NCBI RefSeq assembly: GCF_943912325.1
Contig: NZ_CALTTX010000009.1
Coordinates: 3,331-67,330, forward strand
DNA from: an uncultured Microbacterium sp.
GTDB lineage: Bacteria > Actinomycetota > Actinomycetes > Actinomycetales > Microbacteriaceae
Length of the DNA: 64,000 nt
Reading direction: 5' to 3'
In this document: in pieces, positions 58,673 through 64,000 of the stretch
Layout of the letters: each line of letters begins with the position of its first letter
Position numbering within the stretch: the first letter of the stretch is position 1
Notes under the pieces: generated by a model
Database searches by the model: none
The model's input: the letters and a program-made list of their open reading frames with translations, nothing else
Told to the model about the DNA's origin: nothing
Position numbers and translations under genes: made by a program

Positions 58673-59846
58673 CCGTGCGCGACGACAGTCCCGCGCGCCG
58701 GGCGCGTTCGAGTGCGTCGGGCAGCGCCGCGAGCACGGCATCCACATCATCCGCCGTCGTCGTGCGCCCGAGCGTGAACCGCACGGCGCACCGCGCGGCT
58801 TCTTCGCCGAGCCCCATGGCGCGCACGACGTGCGACGGCTCGGGAGTGCCCGCCTGACACGCCGATCCCGTCGAGACCGCGATCCCGGCGAGATCGAGGA
58901 GCAGCAGGATGCCGTCTCCCTGGGCCCCGGGAAAGATCACGTGCAGGTGTCCGGGGAGCCGCGCAACCCCCGCTGCCGAGACGCGCGCATCGGGAGCAAG
59001 CCGCCGCACCCTCGCCTCGAGTCGGTCGCGGAGCGTCGAGACACGGGCGGCTTCGGCGTCGAGCTCGGCGACCGCGAGCTCGGCCGCGACGGCGAACGCA
59101 GCGGCACCCGCGGCATCCTGTGTCCCGGCGCGCAATCCGCGCTGCTGGCCCCCGCCACGGATCATCGGCTCGATGACGGCGTCGCGGGCGACGACGAGCG
59201 CTCCGACCCCCACAGGGCCGCCGATCTTGTGTGCCGCGAGACTCATCGCCGCGGCGCCCTGCGCGTGCAGTTCGGCGAACCGCAGCGGAACATGGCCGAA
59301 CGCGCCGACCGCGTCGACGTGCACGGGAACGCCCGCGTCCGCAGACGCCGACAGGGCCGCCCCGAGCGGCTGCAACGCACCCGTTTCGTTGTTCGCCGCG
59401 AGTAGGGTCGCAACCGCCGTCTCGGGCGCCGCGACCGCGCGGTGCCAGGCGTCGAGGCCGATCACGGAATCCGCATCGACCCCGACCGCCGTGATCGCCG
59501 CACCGGCAGTCGCGAGCGCGCTCACGGAGTCGAGGGTCGCGGGGTGTTCGGCCTCGGGCACGACGATCCCCACGCCGGCGCCGGCCGCGCGCCGCGCATG
59601 CCAGAGCCCCCCGATGCCGAGGTTCACGGCCTCGGTTCCCCCCGAAGTCAACACGATCTCGACGGGATCGGCGCCCACCGCCTGCGCGATCCGCTCGCGC
59701 GATTCCTCGAGCAACCGCCGCGAGGCTTGCCCCGCGCCGTGAATCGATGAGGGATTTCCGAGCAAAGTGGATGCCTCGATCCACGCCTCGCGCGCTTCGG
59801 GGCGCAACGGCGTGGTCGCCGCGTGATCGAGGTAGATCGAGGCCAT
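58668..59846 (-). CDS. cysteine desulfurase, NifS/IscS-like
   Basis: PLP enzyme of 392 aa that mobilises sulfur from cysteine. Lys207 in AAHKIGG binds PLP, Asp178 in HVDAV contacts the pyridine nitrogen, His101 stacks on PLP, and Cys330 in STGSACQAG is the persulfide Cys. The Gln that usually follows DAV is Gly here. ATG 59846 gives the canonical MASIYLDHAATTP start. Context (mnmA next) suggests a role in tRNA thiolation. Confidence 0.95.
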   Translation of the reverse strand: MASIYLDHAATTPLRPEAREAWIEASTLLGNPSSIHGAGQASRRLLEESRERIAQAVGADPVEIVLTSGGTEAVNLGIGGLWHARRAAGAGVGIVVPEAEHPATLDSVSALATAGAAITAVGVDADSVIGLDAWHRAVAAPETAVATLLAANNETGALQPLGAALSASADAGVPVHVDAVGAFGHVPLRFAELHAQGAAAMSLAAHKIGGPVGVGALVVARDAVIEPMIRGGGQQRGLRAGTQDAAGAAAFAVAAELAVAELDAEAARVSTLRDRLEARVRRLAPDARVSAAGVARLPGHLHVIFPGAQGDGILLLLDLAGIAVSTGSACQAGTPEPSHVVRAMGLGEEAARCAVRFTLGRTTTADDVDAVLAALPDALERARRAGLSSRTV

Positions 59847-59859
59847 GCATCCACTCTTC

Positions 59860-59922
59860 CACTTCGGCGACGCGCGGAGGCACTTCGGCGACGCGCGGAG
59901 GACCTTCGCCGACTGCGCAGGC
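59860..59922. repeat. 21-bp direct repeat, two identical units plus a degenerate third
   Basis: Units 59860-59880 and 59881-59901 are identical (both begin CACTTCGGCG and end GCGCGGAGG); 59902-59922 is diverged (ACCTTCGCCG...GCGCAGGC). The block begins 13 bases upstream of the desulfurase ATG and lies before the glgX promoter. Confidence 0.85.
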
Positions 59923-59987
59923 GCCCGACGCATCCCGGGCGGTGCGCGCCCCGGGTCGCGCGTAACGTGCCCGACGCACGCCGGCGC

Positions 59988-59993
59988 TATTCT
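59988..59993 (+). promoter_or_regulatory. -10 hexamer of glgX
   Basis: TATTCT, 7 bases, ATG 60001. Confidence 0.5.
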
Positions 59994-60000
59994 CGACCCC

Positions 60001-62172
60001 ATGTCCCGACAGCCCGTCGAATCTTCCGAGCCGCCGGCACCCGAAGCCGAAGCCCTGCTCGAGACGCCCGCCCCAGAGTCCGCCGAGACACCCGCCACGA
60101 CCCCCGCAACCCCGCCGCCCCCGCCGGCCCTGCTGCGCGCGGGGCTCGACGACCTCGGCGTGCGCCTCGGGCCCGATAGCGGGACGCTCCGCGTCTGGTC
60201 TGGTGCCGCCGATCAGATGGAGCTCGTCGTTTTCGATGACACCGACCTCGACTGGGCGATCGAGACAACGCGCATGTTCCCGGTGGGCGGAGGCGTCTGG
60301 GAGACGACGACCGAGTCACTCACACCCGGTACCCGCTACGCCGTGCGGGTCGGTGGACCGCAGCAACCCGGCAACACCTTCAACGCGCGCACGCTGCTCG
60401 TCGAGCCGTATGCGCGCGGTCTCGTCAAGGGCGGGCCGCACGATCTGCGGGCCGTCGTCGTCGACGACGGGTTCGACTGGGGCGATGTGCGAAAGCCCGC
60501 AACCCCGCTCGACCGAACCGTCATCTACGAAGGCCACGTCAAAGGCCTGACCAAGCGCCACCCCGGAGTTCCGCCCGCCCTGCACGGCACCTACGCGGGG
60601 CTCGCGCACCCCGCTTTCGTCGAGCACCTGCTGAGCCTCGGCGTCACGGCGATCGAGCTGCTCCCCGTGCACGCGTTCGCGACCGAGCCGCGCCTGCTGC
60701 AGCTCGGGCTGACGAACTATTGGGGATACAACTCGCTGAACTTCTTCACGCCGCACTCCCTGTACGCGACGGCCCAATCGCAGAAGCAGGGGCCTGACGC
60801 GGTGCTCCGCGAGTTCAAGGGCATGGTCAAGCTGCTGCACGAGGCCGGCATCGAGGTGATCCTCGACGTGGTTTACAACCACACGGCAGAAGAGGGGCTC
60901 GGCGGGCCGCGCACGAGCCTGCGCGGAATCGACAACCGCGCGTACTACCGACAGCTCGACGACGGCACGTACGTCGATGAGACCGGGTGCGGAAACGCGC
61001 TGAACACGGCGACGGATGCCGCGGCGAGGCTCGTGCTCGACTCGTTGCGCTACTGGGCGAACGAGGTCCAGATCGACGGGTTCCGCTTCGATCTCGCCGT
61101 GACGCTCGGCCGCGGAGCCGACAACTCGTTCTCGCCGCACCATCCGCTGCTCGAAGCGATCCGGACCGATCCGCAGCTCGAGGGCGTCAAGCTCATCGCC
61201 GAGCCGTGGGACGTCGGCATGGGCGGCTGGCACACCGGCGGGTTCGAGAACGGCTGGCTCGAGTGGAACGACCGCTACCGCGATCGCCTGCGCAACTTCT
61301 GGCTCTCCGACGTCGACTACGCCCGCCGCGCGTCGGTCGCTCCCGTCGGTGTCGGCGGCCTCGCGAACCGCCTCGCCGGCTCGGCCAATACCTTCTCGGC
61401 CGAACGCGGACCCCTGGCATCCGTCAACTTCGTCACGGCTCACGACGGATTCACGCTGCGCGACCTCGTCTCGTACGACGTCAAACACAATGAGGCCAAC
61501 GGCGAAGAGAACCGCGACGGCGCCGACACGAACCGCTCGTTCAATCACGGCGCCGAGGGCGAGACGAAGGATCCGCGCATCCGTCAGGTGCGACGCAAGG
61601 CGATGCGGAACCTCATGGGCACGCTGCTGCTGTCGGCCGGTGTGCCGATGATCACGGCGGGCGACGAATTCGGGCGCACGCAGAGCGGCAACAACAACGC
61701 CTACTGCCAGGATTCGCCGCTGACGTGGCTCGACTGGGATCTCGACCCGTGGCAAGAAGACCTGCAAGCGCACGTTCACCGGCTGCTTGCGCTGCGGCGT
61801 GAAAACCCGGCCCTCCGCCCGCAACGCTTCGCCCGACTCGGCGAGGTCGTGCCCTCGGCGTCGATCATGCAGTGGTACGACGAGAACGGCGAGACGATGT
61901 CGCCCGAGCGGTGGACCGATCCCGCCAACCGGACGCTACAGTACGTTGCGGCGTCGACCCCCGAGACCGAGGAACCGAACCAGATCCTCCTCATGATCCA
62001 CGGCAACGAGCGTCCCGTCGACGTCGTGCTGCCGGCGATCGCGGGGGTCACGCGCTTCGTGTCGCTGTGGAGTTCGGAAGACGAGCGGCCGAGCGAATCC
62101 GAGCCCGTGCTGCGGGCGGGAACGATCGTGCCCCTCGTCGGCACATCGTTGCGGCTGTTCCGACTCGAGTAG
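60001..62172 (+). CDS. glgX: glycogen debranching enzyme GlgX
   Basis: GH13 isoamylase-type debranching enzyme, 723 aa, hydrolysing alpha-1,6 branches of glycogen. A disordered Pro/Ala/Glu N-terminus (~1-42) precedes the CBM48 domain and the TIM barrel with nucleophile Asp364 (DGFRFDLA), acid/base Glu401 (IAEPWD) and Asp482 (TAHDGF). The start ATG 60001 follows TATTCT by 7 bases; an in-frame extension through the 21-bp repeats is not credible. glgE follows after 105 bases. Confidence 0.95.
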   Translation: MSRQPVESSEPPAPEAEALLETPAPESAETPATTPATPPPPPALLRAGLDDLGVRLGPDSGTLRVWSGAADQMELVVFDDTDLDWAIETTRMFPVGGGVWETTTESLTPGTRYAVRVGGPQQPGNTFNARTLLVEPYARGLVKGGPHDLRAVVVDDGFDWGDVRKPATPLDRTVIYEGHVKGLTKRHPGVPPALHGTYAGLAHPAFVEHLLSLGVTAIELLPVHAFATEPRLLQLGLTNYWGYNSLNFFTPHSLYATAQSQKQGPDAVLREFKGMVKLLHEAGIEVILDVVYNHTAEEGLGGPRTSLRGIDNRAYYRQLDDGTYVDETGCGNALNTATDAAARLVLDSLRYWANEVQIDGFRFDLAVTLGRGADNSFSPHHPLLEAIRTDPQLEGVKLIAEPWDVGMGGWHTGGFENGWLEWNDRYRDRLRNFWLSDVDYARRASVAPVGVGGLANRLAGSANTFSAERGPLASVNFVTAHDGFTLRDLVSYDVKHNEANGEENRDGADTNRSFNHGAEGETKDPRIRQVRRKAMRNLMGTLLLSAGVPMITAGDEFGRTQSGNNNAYCQDSPLTWLDWDLDPWQEDLQAHVHRLLALRRENPALRPQRFARLGEVVPSASIMQWYDENGETMSPERWTDPANRTLQYVAASTPETEEPNQILLMIHGNERPVDVVLPAIAGVTRFVSLWSSEDERPSESEPVLRAGTIVPLVGTSLRLFRLE

Positions 62173-62265
62173 TCGCGGGGCGTCCCCTTGCGGCGCGCAC
62201 GGCACACATCGTCACGACGCGCCGCGCGGGCACCGCCAGAACTCCCGCGACGAGCGCCCGGAGGG

Positions 62266-62271
62266 TAGGTT
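62266..62271 (+). promoter_or_regulatory. -10 hexamer of glgE
   Basis: TAGGTT, 6 bases, GTG 62278; no Shine-Dalgarno. Confidence 0.5.
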
Positions 62272-62277
62272 CGGAAC

Positions 62278-64000
62278 GTGGCCGCTCCAACTGCACCCCG
62301 CACCCCGTCGACGGCGAAACGACCGGCCGCTGCGCCCGCGCCATCCCCCGCCTGGCGGAGCGCCGATCCCATACCCGTGCGCGCAGCGGAGCCGTTCGAC
62401 GGCGGCCCGGCCGGCGTCGTCGCGGGCCGCATTCCGCAGCTTCTCGCGACGCCGCACGTGGCCGACGGCTTCCGCCCGAAGGCCTTCGCTGGCGAGGCGG
62501 TCCCCTTCACCGTCGTGTCCTTTCGCGAGGGGCACGATCGCATCGGCGTCCACGTGCGGCTCTTCTCCCCCGGCGGCGACGAGTCCCTTCACCGGCTGTC
62601 GCCCCTCGGCGACGGTTTCGACCGGTGGCAGGTGCTCGTCGCGCCGCTCGTCGAGGGCGTGTGGCGATTCCGGTTCGAGACGTTCTCTGACGATTTCGCC
62701 ACCTGGCAGCACGCCGCCGCCGTCAAAATCGCCGCGGGCATCGACACCGCGCTCATGCGCGAAAGCGGTGCGCGGCTGTTCGAACGTGCCGCTCGCAAAG
62801 GTTCACGGCCAGCGCCGGACAGACGTGCGCTGAAAGACGCAGCGACCGCGCTGCGGTCAGCAGAGGCGACGGATGCCGAGGCTCTCGCGATCGTGGCCGA
62901 TGCCCAGCTCGCCCGGCTCTTCGCCGAGCGCCCGGTCGCCTCGCTGACGACGATCGGTGAGGAGCGTGAGCTACTCGTCGAGCGCACGCGCGCGGGCGTC
63001 GGCGCGTGGTACGAGTTTTTTCCTCGCTCGGAGGGCGCCAAGCGCCGCGCGGATGGCACGATCGCCTCGGGCACGTTCCGCTCCGCCACGAAGCGGCTCC
63101 CGGCCGTCGCCGCGATGGGCTTCGAGGTGCTTTACCTCCCCCCGATTCACCCCATCGGCGAGGTGAATCGCAAGGGACCGAACAACACCCTGCACACCGA
63201 GCCGGGCGATCCAGGCTCGCCGTGGGCGATCGGTTCCGCCGCGGGCGGCCACGACAGCGTGCATCCCGATCTCGGATCTCTCGCGGACTTCCGCGCGTTC
63301 GTGCGTGCCGCCGAGAAGCAGGGTCTCGAGATCGCGCTCGATTTCGCGCTGCAGGCGGCGCCCGATCATCCCTGGGTAACCGAGCACCCGGAGTGGTTCA
63401 CGACGCTGCCCGACGGCACGATCGCCTACGCCGAGAACCCGCCGAAGAAGTATCAAGACATCTATCCGATCAACTTCGACAACGATCCCGTCGGGTTCCG
63501 CGACGAAGCTCTGCGGATCGTGCGGCACTGGATCGCGCAGGGCGTGCGGATCTTCCGCGTCGACAACCCGCACACCAAGCCGCTGCAGTTCTGGGAGTGG
63601 CTGATCGCTCAGGTCAACGCCGAGCATCCCGATATCGTCTTTCTTGCCGAAGCGTTCTCGCGCCCGAACGTCATGCGCGGGCTCGCGAAGGCCGGATTCC
63701 AGCAGAGCTATTCGTATTTCACGTGGCGGAACACGAAGGTCGAGCTCGAGGAGTTTCTGCGTTCGATCTCGACCGAGACGGCCGACTTCTTCCGCCCCAA
63801 CCTGTTCGTCAACACCCCCGACATCCTGACCGAGTACCTGCAGTTCGGGGGGCGGCCCGCCTACAAGATTCGTGCGGCGCTCGCGGCCACGGTCGGTGCC
63901 ACCTACGGCGTCTATGCCGGCTACGAGCACTACGAGAACGTCGCGCGACCCGGGTCGGAAGAGAACATCGACAACGAGAAGTACGAGTACAAGGTGCGCG
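62278..64000 (+). CDS. glgE: maltose-1-phosphate maltosyltransferase GlgE, cut by window edge
   Basis: GH13_3 enzyme that elongates alpha-1,4-glucan from maltose-1-phosphate; 574 codons are visible and the frame is open at the right edge. The N-terminal Ala/Pro tail (~30 aa) leads into the beta domain and helical S domain (~100-220), then the barrel. Asp429 in RVDNPHTKP is the nucleophile and Glu458 in LAEAF the acid/base, 29 residues apart as in characterised GlgE. YLPPIHPIGEVNRKGPNN is a GlgE hallmark. Not reported as complete because the stop is outside. Confidence 0.95.
   Translation, partial: MAAPTAPRTPSTAKRPAAAPAPSPAWRSADPIPVRAAEPFDGGPAGVVAGRIPQLLATPHVADGFRPKAFAGEAVPFTVVSFREGHDRIGVHVRLFSPGGDESLHRLSPLGDGFDRWQVLVAPLVEGVWRFRFETFSDDFATWQHAAAVKIAAGIDTALMRESGARLFERAARKGSRPAPDRRALKDAATALRSAEATDAEALAIVADAQLARLFAERPVASLTTIGEERELLVERTRAGVGAWYEFFPRSEGAKRRADGTIASGTFRSATKRLPAVAAMGFEVLYLPPIHPIGEVNRKGPNNTLHTEPGDPGSPWAIGSAAGGHDSVHPDLGSLADFRAFVRAAEKQGLEIALDFALQAAPDHPWVTEHPEWFTTLPDGTIAYAENPPKKYQDIYPINFDNDPVGFRDEALRIVRHWIAQGVRIFRVDNPHTKPLQFWEWLIAQVNAEHPDIVFLAEAFSRPNVMRGLAKAGFQQSYSYFTWRNTKVELEEFLRSISTETADFFRPNLFVNTPDILTEYLQFGGRPAYKIRAALAATVGATYGVYAGYEHYENVARPGSEENIDNEKYEYKVR

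Noticed and set aside
1..64000. Mobile elements, prophage, CRISPR
   Set aside because: No transposase, integrase, phage structural gene or regularly spaced identical repeats were found on either strand.

Overview
The window reads as chromosome of a high-GC Gram-positive actinobacterium, most likely of the family Microbacteriaceae. The support is inference from gene content and codon use: RbpA, HelY, PafB/PafC, a GlgE-type alpha-glucan locus, glutamyl-tRNA amidotransferase gatCAB, NAD-dependent ligase, tRNA-Leu and tRNA-Arg genes without an encoded CCA, and many genes whose start codon lies 6-7 bases after a TAnnnT hexamer (leaderless transcripts). I see no insertion sequence, prophage, CRISPR array or rRNA operon. 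The window is almost fully coding, and no gene-free stretch exceeds about 300 bases.

Layout. 1-10 kb: the start of an MFS transporter gene (cut by the left edge) diverges from an SGNH hydrolase. An amino-sugar/cell-wall salvage cluster follows: solute-binding lipoprotein, two permeases, a NagZ-like GH3 glycosidase, AnmK, a BadF-type sugar kinase and a MurR/RpiR-type regulator. 10-17 kb: DUF2079 and AEC membrane proteins, an HdeD-like protein, an S9 peptidase with an SDR enzyme, a glycerophosphodiesterase and RbpA. 17.9-27.9 kb (minus strand): one long, tightly packed unit HAD - trmI - FKBP lipoprotein - pafB - pafC - tatA - tatC - helY - lnt. The proteasome/pupylation genes that flank pafBC in many actinobacteria are absent here. 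28-36 kb: PAC2, uppP, an M20 peptidase, tRNA-Leu, a VIT1/rubrerythrin protein, an SF2 helicase with an SRPBCC protein, and a second SGNH hydrolase. 36-43 kb: rRNA methylase, sirtuin, histidine phosphatase, two thioesterases, EttA, a DUF6993-like lipoprotein. 43-49 kb: SSB, tRNA-Arg, Orn, tRNA-His, a minimal zincin with ClpS and DUF2017, a P-loop kinase, a GerW-like protein and DinB. 49-58.6 kb: gatCAB (minus), an acyl-CoA ligase, LigA, a membrane-anchored hypothetical and MnmA. 58.7-64 kb: cysteine desulfurase (feeding MnmA), GlgX and a GlgE gene cut by the right edge.

The most interesting signal is regulatory. Three DNA-metabolism genes (dinB, ligA and the SF2 helicase at 33172-35028) share TGTCGG, exactly 10 bases, then a -10-like hexamer. 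This resembles the LexA-independent, PafBC-dependent (RecA-ND) promoter of other actinobacteria, and pafB and pafC are in the same window. Other points of note are short tandem repeats that span the stop codons of nifS-like and uppP, a 21-bp direct repeat between nifS-like and glgX, a DasR-like operator before the sugar-binding protein, and a start-proximal frame switch in the zincin gene.
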